Assembly: GCF_009687865.1 (NCBI RefSeq)
Contig: NZ_BLAE01000008.1
Span: forward strand, 198,362 to 262,361
Reading direction: 5' to 3'
Length of the DNA stretch: 64,000 nucleotides
Source: Acrocarpospora macrocephala
GTDB taxonomy: Bacteria; Actinomycetota; Actinomycetes; Streptosporangiales; Streptosporangiaceae
In this document: piece after piece, positions 48,986 to 58,154 of the stretch
Numbering within the stretch: position 1 is the stretch's first letter
Layout of the letters: the number at the start of each line of letters is the position of its first letter
Position numbers and translations under genes: made by a program
Notes under the pieces: model-generated
Told to the model about the DNA's origin: nothing
The model's database searches: none
What the model saw: the letters and a program-made list of their open reading frames with translations, nothing else

Positions 48986-49160
48986 AGATGGGCGATGGTC
49001 TACTCGGCAAGGATTGGTAGAACGTCGGAGTCGTGTCTGAAGCTGGGCGACGGCCTACCCGGCAAGGATTGGTAGAACGTCGGAGTCGTGTCTGAAGCTG
49101 GGCGACGGCCTACCCGGCAGGGGCTGGTAGAACGTCGGAGCCGTGCCCGAAGATGGGCGA
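48986..49160. repeat. Three 55-bp tandem repeats
   Basis: GGATTGGTAGAACGTCGGAG recurs at 49011, 49066 and (GGGCTGGTAG form) 49121, each followed by TCGTGTCTGAAGCTGGGCGA-like sequence. The array is flanked by a direct repeat TGTGCAACATCAAGGTA at 48947-48963 and 49168-49184. No coding function seen; together with the dispersed repeat it fills the 389-bp gap between 48834 and 49222. Confidence 0.75.
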
Positions 49161-49180
49161 CCGCCCTTGTGCAACATCAA

Positions 49181-49209
49181 GGTACGGCCGGTATCCAACC
49201 GGCCGTACC
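49181..49209 (-). terminator. Hairpin after the DUF-type membrane protein gene
   Basis: GGTACGGCCGG-TATCCAA-CCGGCCGTACC, a perfect 11-bp stem 13 bp beyond the stop of the minus-strand gene. No T tract; probable terminator. Confidence 0.55.
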
Positions 49210-49222
49210 TGGAGATAGAGGT

Positions 49223-49717
49223 CTACGGCTTTTTGCCGGGGACCTCGTCAGTCCGCTTGTTCAGCTTTTCGCCCATGGAACCCATGGATTCAGCTGTCTC
49301 GCCGGCCTTGCTCTTCGCCTCGTCCGCGCTGCTCTTCATCACTTCCGCCCAATGCTGGGCATTCCTGCGATACATCACGAACCCAGCCGCTCCCACCGCA
49401 AGCCCTGCGAAAAGGATCATTGTCGGCCAGGAGCGTGACTTCGCCTTCATCGGTGTCGGATCCACCCGACGCGCCGCCTGCGCGAGCAACATGCTCAGGC
49501 GTGGCGCGAGTTGATCCTCGACCGAGTGGGCCGCATGGTCTAGCTTGGGTGCAGCCCAGAAACGGGCGTCTTCCAAACGGTGGTACGCGCCCTCGCGGGC
49601 GCTGCTGGCCATCGGGCCGACCCTGTCGGCTGCCCGCACGGCCTGGGCCTTCATGCGGCCCGACCACGTCGTTGGTATCACCATTTCGACGCGGCGTCTT
49701 CTGAGATTTAGGGACAC
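49223..49717 (-). CDS. Single-pass membrane protein, apolipophorin-like amphipathic helices
   Basis: A 164-residue protein starting at GTG 49717 with GGGGAGG upstream. Long amphipathic helices (AVRAADRVGPMASSAREGAY, PKLDHAAHSVEDQLAPRL) precede one membrane helix (MILFAGLAVGAAGFVMY) and a charged tail (SADEAKSKAGETAESMG). This matches a protein of unknown function that accompanies the PPIase-rhomboid-crgA block in many actinomycetes (DUF5324-like). It is divergent from the PPIase gene. Confidence 0.72.
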   Translation of the reverse strand: MSLNLRRRRVEMVIPTTWSGRMKAQAVRAADRVGPMASSAREGAYHRLEDARFWAAPKLDHAAHSVEDQLAPRLSMLLAQAARRVDPTPMKAKSRSWPTMILFAGLAVGAAGFVMYRRNAQHWAEVMKSSADEAKSKAGETAESMGSMGEKLNKRTDEVPGKKP

Positions 49718-49871
49718 GGCAAACCTCCCCTGTGGTTGGGGCCCCGTTGCGTCCCCTTCCCGCCTGACTAGCCCTCAATCCTGGCCGGGCTCCGCCGGGA
49801 GCCTCGATACCCTGTCATCGGAGAATGAACACCGAGACCGGAACAATCACCGACCAAGGGGGCGGCTTCAC

Positions 49872-50402
49872 ATGGCTGAGAACCTCGTCGCGAATCTGCG
49901 CACCAACCATGGCACGATTCGCGTCAAACTCTTCCCGAACCACGCGCCCAAGACCGTGCGCAACTTCGTCGAGCTCGCCGAGGGCACCCGGGAGTGGACC
50001 CACCCGGAGACCGGCGCCAAGACCACCGCCCGCCTCTACGATGGAACGATCTTCCACCGGGTCATCGGCGGATTCATGATCCAGGGAGGCGACCCGCTGG
50101 GCCTGGGCATCGGGGGCCCGGGCTACGACTTCGACGACGAGATCCACACCGAGAACATCTTCAACCGCAAGTACCTGATGGCCATGGCCAACGCGGGCAA
50201 GCGCCTCGGCCGGGGCACCAACGGCTCGCAGTTCTTCATCACGGTCGGCCTCACGCCGCACCTGAACCAGGGTCACACCATCTTCGGCGAGGTGATCGAG
50301 GGCACCGACGTGGTGGACGAGATCGCCCGTACCGAGACAGACAGCCGGGACCGGCCGCTCAAGGACGTCGTGATCGAATCGGTCACCATCGAACGTTCCT
50401 GA
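49872..50402 (+). CDS. Cyclophilin-type peptidyl-prolyl isomerase
   Basis: A 176-residue cytoplasmic cyclophilin. Core motifs are FHRVIGGFMIQGGDP (catalytic Arg in FHRV), MANAGKRLGRGTNGSQFFIT and HTIFGEVIEGTDVVD. The family start VANLRTNHGTIRVKLFPNHA fixes the ATG at 49872. It catalyses cis-trans isomerisation of proline bonds. It is first of the conserved PPIase-rhomboid-crgA-sortase-pabA group. Confidence 0.93.
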   Translation: MAENLVANLRTNHGTIRVKLFPNHAPKTVRNFVELAEGTREWTHPETGAKTTARLYDGTIFHRVIGGFMIQGGDPLGLGIGGPGYDFDDEIHTENIFNRKYLMAMANAGKRLGRGTNGSQFFITVGLTPHLNQGHTIFGEVIEGTDVVDEIARTETDSRDRPLKDVVIESVTIERS

Positions 50403-50494
50403 CCCACGCTGAACGCCGCCCTGGCCGCTGATCTCGCGGCCAGGGCGGCGTCTTCGTGTGGCAGTCTGTGGATAGACCCCTTTGGAAGGACCCC

Positions 50495-51376
50495 ATGACC
50501 ACCCAGCCACCCTCGATGCAACCGGGTGCCGAAGCGGTCCCCACCTGCTACCGGCACCCCGAACGAGAGACCTACGTCCGCTGCCAGCGCTGTGACCGCC
50601 CGATCTGCCCCGACTGCATGCGTGACGCCGCCGTCGGCTTCCAGTGCGTGGAGTGCGTGCGGGACGGGAACAAGGGCGTCCGGCAGGCGAAGGCGGTGTT
50701 CGGCGGCGCCGCGGTGAGCGTGCCCCGGGTGACCTGGACGCTGCTGATCATCAACGTGGTCGCCTACTTCGGGGAGATCGTGCTGGGCGGCGACTTCGTC
50801 AGCGAGTTCAACACCTCGCCCGGCGACATCGAGCAGGGCGAGTGGTGGCGGCTGCTCACCGGCGCGTTCCTGCACCTGCGCCCGACCGGCACGTTCGCGA
50901 TCACCCACATCCTCTTCAACATGTGGGCGCTGTGGGCGATCGGCCCCGAGTTGGAGCGGCGGCTCGGCCATGTGCGGTTCGCGGCGCTCTACCTGCTGTC
51001 GGCGCTGGGCGGCTCGGTGGCCGTCTTCCTGTTCAGCATCTACCCGTCGGTCGGCGCGTCCGGCGCGATCTACGGCCTGTTCGGGGCGCTGTTCGTGGTC
51101 TCGCGGCGGCTCGGCTACGACGCCAGGGGCGTGGTCTGGCTGATCGGCATCAACGTGGTGCTCACGTTCCTGATTCCGGGGATCAGCTGGCAGGGCCACC
51201 TGGGCGGCCTGGTCGTCGGCGTCCTGGTGTCGGCCGTCTTCGCGTACGCACCCGAGAAAAACAGGAACACGATCCAGCTGGCCGGCGCCCTGGTGATCCT
51301 GGCCGTCCTGGTGGCGGCCGTGGTCCTCGGCGATCCGTACGCGCTGATCGCGGAGATAGAACGCAGGTTCGGCTAG
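50495..51376 (+). CDS. Rhomboid-family intramembrane serine protease
   Basis: A 293-residue protein. The N-terminus has a zinc-binding B-box-like segment (CYRHPERETYVRCQRCDRPI, CPDC, CVEC). Six membrane segments follow. Catalytic Ser is in GASGAIYGLFGAL and the partner His in WQGHLGGLVVG. It cuts membrane proteins inside the bilayer. ATG at 50495 (GGAAGGA upstream) is preferred over a GTG 13 codons earlier. Same orientation as the PPIase gene. Confidence 0.92.
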   Translation: MTTQPPSMQPGAEAVPTCYRHPERETYVRCQRCDRPICPDCMRDAAVGFQCVECVRDGNKGVRQAKAVFGGAAVSVPRVTWTLLIINVVAYFGEIVLGGDFVSEFNTSPGDIEQGEWWRLLTGAFLHLRPTGTFAITHILFNMWALWAIGPELERRLGHVRFAALYLLSALGGSVAVFLFSIYPSVGASGAIYGLFGALFVVSRRLGYDARGVVWLIGINVVLTFLIPGISWQGHLGGLVVGVLVSAVFAYAPEKNRNTIQLAGALVILAVLVAAVVLGDPYALIAEIERRFG

Positions 51377-51446
51377 GGTTCCGGGCTGTTTCCCCAGGCT
51401 GTGGATAAAGCCTGTGGAAAGTTCCAGCCCGGAACGCCCGGACGGA

Positions 51447-51695
51447 CTAGCGCCACTTCGTGGAGAGCACCACACCGAAGATGATCAGGGCGAACCCGAT
51501 GAGCAGGTTCCAGTTTCCGAGCGGCCCGAAGACCGGTCCGGTGTTGCTGACGATGTAGTACGCGGCGATCCAGCCGATGCCGAGGATCCACGACGCCACC
51601 ATCACGGGCGCCAGCCAGCGCGGGCTGACCTTGACCGATGAGGTCTTCTGCGGCGGCGTGTAGACGGCCTTCTTGCGTACGTTGGACTTGGGCAC
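51447..51695 (-). CDS. crgA: Cell-division protein CrgA
   Basis: An 82-residue protein with a basic N-terminus (VPKSNVRKKAVYTPP) and two membrane helices (WLAPVMVASWILGIGWIAAYY and LLIGFALIIFGVVLS), joined by a short loop (SNTGPVFGPLGNWN). This is the CrgA family, a septum-site regulator that meets FtsZ and FtsI in actinomycetes. GTG at 51695 follows AGGAGAC. It is transcribed away from the sortase gene. Confidence 0.92.
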   Translation of the reverse strand: MPKSNVRKKAVYTPPQKTSSVKVSPRWLAPVMVASWILGIGWIAAYYIVSNTGPVFGPLGNWNLLIGFALIIFGVVLSTKWR

Positions 51696-51946
51696 GGGAA
51701 GTCTCCTGGTGGTCACCCGCGCTGTCTTGCGGGTTTGTCAGTAAGCGTAGTCGCTGGCGAGCGAAGTCCGGAGTAAGAATAGTCGCCGCCCGTCGTCAGG
51801 GCCATTCCGAGCAGGTTCGATCCTGTTGACGGGGATCAGGTCCCTGGCGATGAAATGCAAACAATGCGCCAAACGCGGGCCCGGCGGGCGGGCTCCGCGG
51901 CGCCGCCGGTCGTAGCGTGGAGCATCGTCACAGGAGGGGGTGTGCG

Positions 51947-52570
51947 GTGCGGGCGGTGCTCCGGACGTTCGGTGAGGTCAGCATCACCCTCGGCCTGGTC
52001 CTGCTGATGTTCTGCGCGTATCTGCTGTGGGGGACCACGGCCTACACCGAGCAGCACCAGGAGATGCTCCAGCGCGAACTGACGCAGGAGACCACGATCA
52101 CAGGGGACGGCAAGCTCGACAGCATCGAGCTGGGCCGGGCGCTGGCGATGATCCGCATCCCCCGGTTGGGGGTGGACTACAAGTACGCCATCGTCGAGGG
52201 CATCGACGCCGAACACCTGCGCCAGGGCCCTGGGCACTACCCCGGCACCGCCCTCCCCGGCGAAGTAGGAAATTTCGTGGTTTCGGGCCACCGCACCACG
52301 TACGCGGCCCCGTTCAACCGCATCGGCGAGCTCCGCCCCGGCGACGAGGTGATCATCGACGCCCGCGAGGCCCGCTACACCTACCGGGTCACCAGCAAGA
52401 AGATCGTCTACCCCACCCAGGTCGACGTGATCGAGCCCGTCCCGGAACACCCCGGCAAACGCCCCAAACAGGCCCTGCTCACCCTCTCCACCTGCCACCC
52501 CGAATACTCGGCCCGGCAACGCCTGATCGTGTACGGCGTGCTCAACGCCACCCACGAACGCCGTACCTAA
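51947..52570 (+). CDS. Class E sortase
   Basis: A 207-residue membrane-anchored transpeptidase. One N-terminal helix (EVSITLGLVLLMFCAYLLWG) anchors it. Catalytic residues are His in VVSGHRTTYAAPF, Cys in LTLSTCHPEYS and Arg in ARQRLIVYG. Class E sortases join surface proteins to peptidoglycan. GTG at 51947 is chosen for AGGAGGGGG; the frame extends 10 codons upstream without a site. It precedes a tiny membrane protein gene by 12 bp. Confidence 0.92.
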   Translation: MRAVLRTFGEVSITLGLVLLMFCAYLLWGTTAYTEQHQEMLQRELTQETTITGDGKLDSIELGRALAMIRIPRLGVDYKYAIVEGIDAEHLRQGPGHYPGTALPGEVGNFVVSGHRTTYAAPFNRIGELRPGDEVIIDAREARYTYRVTSKKIVYPTQVDVIEPVPEHPGKRPKQALLTLSTCHPEYSARQRLIVYGVLNATHERRT

Positions 52571-52582
52571 CCGAAAGCTGAC

Positions 52583-52738
52583 ATGTACGGATTTATCTGG
52601 CGAAAGCTTCCCGGCGGCACCACGCTCCGGCTCTGCGCCACCCTGGTGCTGATCGCTGTCATCACCGCCCTACTCTGGTATGTCGTGTTCCCTTGGGCGG
52701 AACACCACATTCCGCTGGACCGGGTCACCGTCGGGTAA
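52583..52738 (+). CDS. Tiny conserved membrane protein (51 aa)
   Basis: A 51-residue protein, MYGFIWRKLPGGTTLRLCAT at the start and then a single membrane helix, ending VFPWAEHHIPLDRVTVG. The WRxLPG and FPWAE...VTV marks occur in a very small protein found between sortase and pabA genes in many actinomycetes. No function is known to me. It lies 12 bp after the sortase stop and 13 bp before pabA, so the three are one unit. Confidence 0.8.
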   Translation: MYGFIWRKLPGGTTLRLCATLVLIAVITALLWYVVFPWAEHHIPLDRVTVG

Positions 52739-52751
52739 GGAGCAAGTCGCC

Positions 52752-53321
52752 ATGCGCGTCCTCGTCGTGGACAACCACGACAGTTTCGTGCACACGATCG
52801 TGCAGTACCTGCGCGAACTGGGCGCCCACTGCGACGTCCGGCCCCGCGACGTCGTCTCCACCGCCGACGCCGACGGCTTCGACGGCGTGCTCGTCTCGCC
52901 GGGACCCGGCACCCCGGAAGCCGCCGGAGTCAGCGTGCCGCTGGTCCACCACTGCGCCGCCCGCCACCTCCCGCTGCTCGGCGTCTGCCTCGGCCACCAG
53001 GCCATCGCCATCGCGTACGGCGCGAAGGTCGGCCGGGCGCCGGAGCTCATGCATGGGCGTACCAGCAGGATCCAGCACGACGGGCGCGGGGTCTTCCGCG
53101 GCGTGCCCACCCCGGTCACGATGACCCGCTACCACTCGCTGGCCGTCGAACCCGGCACCGTCCCCATCGACCTCGACGTGACCGCGACCACGCCGGACGG
53201 CGTCATCATGGGCCTGCGCCACCGCACGGAACCCATCGAAGGCGTGCAGTTCCACCCCGAGTCGGTCCTGTCCGAACACGGCCATCGACTATTCGGAAAC
53301 TGGCTCGCTCAAATCATGTAA
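52752..53321 (+). CDS. pabA: Glutamine amidotransferase, anthranilate/aminodeoxychorismate synthase type
   Basis: A 189-residue class I amidotransferase. The start MRVLVVDNHDSFVHTIVQYL, the nucleophile Cys in LLGVCLGHQAIAIAYG and the His-Glu pair in GVQFHPESVLSEHGHRL are complete. It releases ammonia from glutamine for p-aminobenzoate (PabA) or anthranilate (TrpG) synthesis; the position in this block is usually called pabA, but the sequence alone cannot separate the two. AAGGAG precedes the ATG. A strong terminator follows. Confidence 0.9.
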   Translation: MRVLVVDNHDSFVHTIVQYLRELGAHCDVRPRDVVSTADADGFDGVLVSPGPGTPEAAGVSVPLVHHCAARHLPLLGVCLGHQAIAIAYGAKVGRAPELMHGRTSRIQHDGRGVFRGVPTPVTMTRYHSLAVEPGTVPIDLDVTATTPDGVIMGLRHRTEPIEGVQFHPESVLSEHGHRLFGNWLAQIM

Positions 53322-53351
53322 CACCAGCCGACCGCGAGACGACATCTGGGT

Positions 53352-53394
53352 GAGGGTTTCCGCCATCGCCCCCGAGTGGCGGAAACCCTCTTTT
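53352..53394 (+). terminator. Rho-independent terminator after pabA
   Basis: GAGGGTTTCCGCC (53352-53364) pairs perfectly with GGCGGAAACCCTC (53378-53390), followed by TTTT. Confidence 0.9.
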
Positions 53395-53400
53395 CACGCC

Positions 53401-53436
53401 AAAAAACAGGGCCTCCCCCCGGAGGGGAAGGCCCTG
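53401..53436 (-). terminator. Rho-independent terminator after pknB
   Basis: On the minus strand a GGGCCTTCCCCTCC/GGGGGGAGGCCC hairpin (53409-53434) is followed by TGTTTTTT. It ends the fhaA-pknB operon and faces the pabA terminator. Confidence 0.9.
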
Positions 53437-53441
53437 GACGA

Positions 53442-55280
53442 TCATTGGTTCGGATCGACGCCGATGTCCACTTCGCCGTCCGTCGGGGTGTCGGTCGGGA
53501 CCTCGTTCGGATCCTCGGTCGGCGGGTCGGTCGGGAAGTCGTTGGACGGGCCGCTCGACACGATCAGCGTGATCGTCCGGCCCGGCGGGTGCTTGCTCCC
53601 GGCCGCCGGGGACTGGTCGATGACCTGACCCGCGATCACCACGTCGCTCGCCTGCTCCACTTCCTTCACCCTGAAGCCGGCCTGCTCCAGCGTGGTCCTG
53701 GCGTCCTCGATGGTGATGCCGACCACGCTCGGCAGCTCCACCAGCTCGGTCGGCAGGATGATCCGGACCTTGCTCTCCTTCGGCGCCTCGGCGCCCGCCG
53801 CCGGCTTGGTCTCGATGACCTTGCCCTGCTCGGCGGAGGAGTTCTTGTAGCCGAACGTCACCGAGAAGCCCGCGTCCTGGAGCATGGCCGTGGCCTCATC
53901 CTTGGTCTTGCCGGTCACATCGGGCACCAAAACCGTCTCGACACCCTTGGAGACCTTGAGGACGACCGCCTCGCCCTTCGCCAGCTTGGTGCCAGGCGGA
54001 GGATCGGTGGTGATCGCGCGGCCCTTCTTGACGTCGGAGCTGAACACCTGCTCCGGGGTGACCTTGAAGCCCGCCTCGGTGAGCAGCTTCGTGGCCTCCG
54101 CCTCGGTCTGGTCCTCCACGATCGGGATCTCGACCTGGTCGCTCACCGTCGGCTGGTTGGGCGAGCTCAGGAACATGTATCCCACGCCGATGAACGCGCC
54201 GATGATCAGCAGCGGGATGAGGATCCAGGCGGCCGTCTTGAGCGCGGTGTTGCCGCCCCGGTCCCGGTGCCGGTCGCTGCGGCTGCCGCCGCCGCGCTCC
54301 TCCGGGCCGTACTCATACGGCTGGATGCTGCGGGTGCCCTGGGTGGGCGGGCCGCCCGCGGCGGTCATCGACCGGGTGCGGTCGGCCCCCGCATACTGCC
54401 CGTAGTTGTTGGCGAGCGCCATCGTCTGCGGGTCCATCGGCATGCCCTGGACCGCGCGCTGCAGGTCGGCGCGCATCTCGGCCGCGCTCTGGTAGCGCTG
54501 CACCGGATCCTTGGCCATCGCCTTCAGCACGATCGCGTCGCACCAGCGGGGAATCTCCGGATCGATCCGGGACGGCGGGATCGGATCCTCGCGCACGTGC
54601 TGGTAGGCGATCGCCACCGGCGAGTCCCCGGTGAACGGCGGCTGGCCGGTCAGCAGCTCGTAGAGCACGCACCCGGTCGAGTAGATGTCGCTGCGCGCGT
54701 CCACCCGCTCGCCCCGCGCCTGCTCCGGCGACAGGTACTGCGCGGTGCCGATCACCTGCGCGGTCTGGGTCATCGTGGCGGCCGAGTCGGCCATGGCCCG
54801 GGCGATGCCGAAGTCCATCACCTTGACCTCGCCGTTGCGGGTCACCATGATGTTGGCCGGTTTGATGTCCCGGTGCACGATCCCGCCGCGGTGGCTGTAG
54901 TCCAGCGCCCGCAGGATGCCGTCCACCAGCTCCGCCGCCCGCTCCGGCAGCAGCCGCCGGTCGGCGCGCAGCAGATCGCGCAGCGTCCGCCCGTCGACAT
55001 ACTCCATCACGATGTACGGCACTGGCGTCCCGTCCGTCATGTCCTCGCCGGTGTCATACACCGCGACGACCGCCGGATGGTTCAGGGACGCGGCCGACTG
55101 CGCCTCACGCCGGAACCGCGCTTGAAAGGTGTGATCCCTGGCCAGATCCGAGCGGAGCGTTTTGATCGCGACGATGCGGTCCAGCCGGATGTCCCGGGCG
55201 CGATACACCTCGGCCATGCCGCCACGCCCGACGACGCCGTCGAGTTCGTATCGACCGCCGAGTAGTCGTGGCTGAGTCAT
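53442..55280 (-). CDS. pknB: Ser/Thr protein kinase PknB with three PASTA domains
   Basis: A 612-residue receptor kinase. Kinase motifs: GRGGMAEVYRARD, Lys in IVAIKTLRSD, HRDIKPANIMV, DFGIARAM and GTAQYLSPEQARG. A juxtamembrane region, one membrane helix (TAAWILIPLLIIGAFIGVGY) and three extracellular PASTA units (starting near EIPIVEDQTEAEA, VLVPDVTGKTKDEA and ELPSVVGITIEDA) follow, then an acidic Thr/Pro tail. It senses cell-wall fragments and phosphorylates growth and division proteins. ATG at 55280 is chosen over a GTG three codons upstream by family convention. Confidence 0.95.
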   Translation of the reverse strand: MTQPRLLGGRYELDGVVGRGGMAEVYRARDIRLDRIVAIKTLRSDLARDHTFQARFRREAQSAASLNHPAVVAVYDTGEDMTDGTPVPYIVMEYVDGRTLRDLLRADRRLLPERAAELVDGILRALDYSHRGGIVHRDIKPANIMVTRNGEVKVMDFGIARAMADSAATMTQTAQVIGTAQYLSPEQARGERVDARSDIYSTGCVLYELLTGQPPFTGDSPVAIAYQHVREDPIPPSRIDPEIPRWCDAIVLKAMAKDPVQRYQSAAEMRADLQRAVQGMPMDPQTMALANNYGQYAGADRTRSMTAAGGPPTQGTRSIQPYEYGPEERGGGSRSDRHRDRGGNTALKTAAWILIPLLIIGAFIGVGYMFLSSPNQPTVSDQVEIPIVEDQTEAEATKLLTEAGFKVTPEQVFSSDVKKGRAITTDPPPGTKLAKGEAVVLKVSKGVETVLVPDVTGKTKDEATAMLQDAGFSVTFGYKNSSAEQGKVIETKPAAGAEAPKESKVRIILPTELVELPSVVGITIEDARTTLEQAGFRVKEVEQASDVVIAGQVIDQSPAAGSKHPPGRTITLIVSSGPSNDFPTDPPTEDPNEVPTDTPTDGEVDIGVDPNQ

Positions 55281-55344
55281 TTCCTGCACTGTCCCTTGCC
55301 GTTCATCTTGGGGTGCCGCCGGTGTCCATCATCGACCCCGTACG

Positions 55345-56697
55345 TCATGGCGTCTCCTCATTGGAGAGGGTCGAGGCGCTTGGGGTAATTGAGGGGGTTG
55401 GTGGAGTCTCACTTGGCGTCAGAGTCTCGCTCGGCGTCGCGGTCGGGGTTGGAGTCGGGGACGGAGACGGCGACGGACTTGGCGTAGGAGTCGCCGTCGT
55501 GCTAACGGTAGCCGACGGGGGCGGTGTCGGACGGGCCGACGGCACCGTTGGCGTGGGCTTCGACGCCTTCGGTGACGGTGATTTCTTGGGCGTGGGCACC
55601 TGTGAAACCGGGATGACCTGCGTAGGTTTGCCCTCATTCGCCGGTCTGCCCGGATCCCGCAATTCCATGATGGCAACAGTGCCCAGACCAAGGGCCAAGG
55701 CAACACCCGCGAGGGTGAACGCTAGGAGGGGCGACCTCCGGCGCGGCGGTGGCTTGGGCGGCAGCGCGGGAGCCGTACGGGTGCCGGGGCCGCCGGACGG
55801 CGGCGAGCCGACCCGGGTCATGCCGCCGGTCACCGGGAATCCGGACGGATCGGTGAGCGTGCTCAGCGCCTGGCTGCCGCCCCCGGCGAGGGAGTCACGC
55901 AGCACGAGCGCCCGGTCGCCGAGCTCCCGGGCGCTGGCCGGCCGCATCGCCGGATCCTTCGCGAGCATCGCGGCCACCAGGCCGCGCAGCGGCGGCGGCA
56001 CGCTGTCCGGCAGCGGCGGCGGCGGATCGTTGAGATGGTGCAGCGCGATGGCCACCTGCGTCTCGGCCGTGAACGGCGGCCGGCCGGCCAGGCACTCGTA
56101 GGCCACCACGCCCAGCGAGTAGATGTCGGTGGCGGGGGTGAGCGTGGTGCCGGAGGCCTGCTCGGGGCTCACGTACTGCGCGGTGCCCAGCACGGTCCCG
56201 GTCTGGGTCACCGGCGCCGCCTCCAGCGCCCGGGCGATGCCGAAATCGGTGATCTTCACCATGCCGGTGTCGGTGATCAGCATGTTGCCCGGCTTGATGT
56301 CCCGGTGGATGATGCCCGCCCGGTGCGCCACGTTCAGGCCCCGCGCGGCCTGCGCGATCACGTCCAGCGTGACCTCCGCGCTGAGCCGCCCGTTCCTGGC
56401 CAGGATCGCCGACAGCGGCTCGCCGTGCACCAGCTCCATCACCAGGTAGGCGGTGTCGTCCTCCTCGCCGTAGTCGAAGACCTGGGCGATCGCGGCATCC
56501 GTCAGACCCGCGGTGAACCGGGCCTCGCTGCGGAACCGCTCCCGGAACGCGGGGTCGGTGGCCACGTGCGCCCGCAGGAGCTTCACCGCCACCTCGCGGT
56601 GCAGCAGCTCGTCGGTGGCGCGCCACACCTCGCCCATCCCCCCGGCGGCGATACGGGCGGTGAGCCGGTAACGATTACCGAGCAGCGGATGGCTCAT
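55345..56697 (-). CDS. pknA: Ser/Thr protein kinase PknA
   Basis: A 450-residue kinase: AAGGMGEVWRATD, VAVKLLRAH, HRDIKPGNMLI, DFGIARALE and GTAQYVSPEQASG. One membrane helix (LLAFTLAGVALALGLGTVAI) leads to an outside tail of about 100 residues made of Pro-Ser/Thr repeats (TPSPSPSPSPTPTPTATPSE), with no PASTA domains. It is coupled to pbpA by ATGA and lies 64 bp before pknB. It works with PknB in control of peptidoglycan synthesis. Confidence 0.94.
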   Translation of the reverse strand: MSHPLLGNRYRLTARIAAGGMGEVWRATDELLHREVAVKLLRAHVATDPAFRERFRSEARFTAGLTDAAIAQVFDYGEEDDTAYLVMELVHGEPLSAILARNGRLSAEVTLDVIAQAARGLNVAHRAGIIHRDIKPGNMLITDTGMVKITDFGIARALEAAPVTQTGTVLGTAQYVSPEQASGTTLTPATDIYSLGVVAYECLAGRPPFTAETQVAIALHHLNDPPPPLPDSVPPPLRGLVAAMLAKDPAMRPASARELGDRALVLRDSLAGGGSQALSTLTDPSGFPVTGGMTRVGSPPSGGPGTRTAPALPPKPPPRRRSPLLAFTLAGVALALGLGTVAIMELRDPGRPANEGKPTQVIPVSQVPTPKKSPSPKASKPTPTVPSARPTPPPSATVSTTATPTPSPSPSPSPTPTPTATPSETLTPSETPPTPSITPSASTLSNEETP

Positions 56698-58154
56698 TTC
56701 GCCTGCAGCACCGCCTGCATCACGTCCCTGGCCAGCGGTGCGGCCGTGTGGCCGCCGGTGGCGTCGGTGCCGGCGCTGCCGGACTCGATGAAGACGCAGA
56801 CCGCGACCTCGGGGTTGTCGGCCGGGGCGAAGCCGATGAACCAGGCGTGCGGCGCGGGATTGTCCCCGTGCTCGGCGGTGCCGGTCTTCCCGGCGACGCT
56901 CACGCCCGGGATCTGCGCGGAGGTCGCGGTGCCGGCCTGCACGACCGAGACCATCATGTCCTTCAGCTTGGCGGCCACCTCGGGGCTGACCGCCTCCGTC
57001 ATCGTGTCAGGCTTGGTCTCGTCCAGCACCCCGCCGTCCGGGCCGACGATCTTGTTGATCAGGTACGGCTTCATGACCTCGCCGCCGTTGCCGATGCCGG
57101 CCGCGACCAGCAGCATCTGCAGCGGCGTCATCTGGTTGTTGCGCTGGCCGATGGAGAGCTGGGCGAGGGCCGCCAGCTCCTCCTCCGGGCCGATGTCGCT
57201 CTTGGCCACCGGCAGCGTGAACGGGATCGGCTCGCCCATGCCGAACTTGGCGGCCTGCTCGCGCATCTTGTCCCAGCCCAGCTCCATGCCGAGCTTGGCG
57301 AACGGCGTGTTGCACGAGCGCTCCAGCGCGTACCGCAGCGAGACCTGGCCGCCGCCGCAGGCGGCGCCGCCGTAGTTGGGCAGGCCGACCGTGGTCTGCG
57401 GCAGGTCCAGCACCTGCGGCGCGGCCACCTGCGTCTCCGGGGTGACGCTGGGGTCGTTCTCCAGGATCTCGGCCGTGGTCACCACCTTGAACGTCGAACC
57501 CGGCGGGTAGGTCTTCTCGGTGGCCCGGTTCAGCAGCGGGTCCTGCTCATCGGCGTCCAGCTTGTTGTACGCCTTCGCGGCCGTCGCCTTGTTCGGCACC
57601 ACGATGGTGTTCGGGTCGTAGGTCGGCAGCGACACCATCACCTGGACGGCGCCCGTCTGCGGATTCATCGCCACGATCGCACCGCGCTTGCCACTGGCCC
57701 GCAGCGCGTTGTACGCGACCTCCTGCGCCTTGGGGACGATCGTCAGATCGACGCTGGCGCCCTTCGGGGGCTCGTTGCTGATGAAGTCGATCGCGCGCCG
57801 GACCAGCAGGTCCGGGTGGCTGCCGTCGAGATACTTGCCGGCCGCCAGTTCGATCCCGCGGGAGCTCTCCGGCGCGAAGAAGCCGAGAATGTGGGCATAC
57901 ATCTTGCCGTTCGGGTACTGCCGCTCGAAGCGGTAGTCGCCGCCGACGTCCACCGTCTTGGCCAGCGTCGTCTTGCCGTCGTCGGCGGTGATCCAGCCCC
58001 GGTCGACGCTGTACCGGGCGAAGAACGCGCGCTGGTTGCGCGAGTCGGTGCGGTAGTCCTCCGCCTTGACCGCGCCCAGGTAGTTCACGTTGAGCATCAG
58101 CAGGCCGAACATCAGCAGGCAGGCCAGGGAGGCGCGCTTCAGAGTACCGTTCAT
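56694..58154 (-). CDS. pbpA: Class B penicillin-binding protein PbpA
   Basis: A 486-residue transpeptidase anchored by an N-terminal helix (LACLLMFGLLMLNVNYLGAV). Active-site motifs: SxxK in PPGSTFKVVTT, SxN in LERSCNTPFAKL and KTG in VAGKTGTAEHGD. It cross-links peptidoglycan together with the SEDS protein encoded just upstream. It overlaps rodA and pknA by 4 bp each. Confidence 0.95.
   Translation of the reverse strand: MNGTLKRASLACLLMFGLLMLNVNYLGAVKAEDYRTDSRNQRAFFARYSVDRGWITADDGKTTLAKTVDVGGDYRFERQYPNGKMYAHILGFFAPESSRGIELAAGKYLDGSHPDLLVRRAIDFISNEPPKGASVDLTIVPKAQEVAYNALRASGKRGAIVAMNPQTGAVQVMVSLPTYDPNTIVVPNKATAAKAYNKLDADEQDPLLNRATEKTYPPGSTFKVVTTAEILENDPSVTPETQVAAPQVLDLPQTTVGLPNYGGAACGGGQVSLRYALERSCNTPFAKLGMELGWDKMREQAAKFGMGEPIPFTLPVAKSDIGPEEELAALAQLSIGQRNNQMTPLQMLLVAAGIGNGGEVMKPYLINKIVGPDGGVLDETKPDTMTEAVSPEVAAKLKDMMVSVVQAGTATSAQIPGVSVAGKTGTAEHGDNPAPHAWFIGFAPADNPEVAVCVFIESGSAGTDATGGHTAAPLARDVMQAVLQAK

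Noticed and set aside
48986..49160. Possible CRISPR array
   Set aside because: The 55-bp units are contiguous with no unique spacers, and there are no cas genes.
53376..55265. 629-codon frame antisense to pknB
   Set aside because: Typical antisense shadow of a GC-rich gene, rich in Arg, His and Leu; pknB on the other strand is certain.
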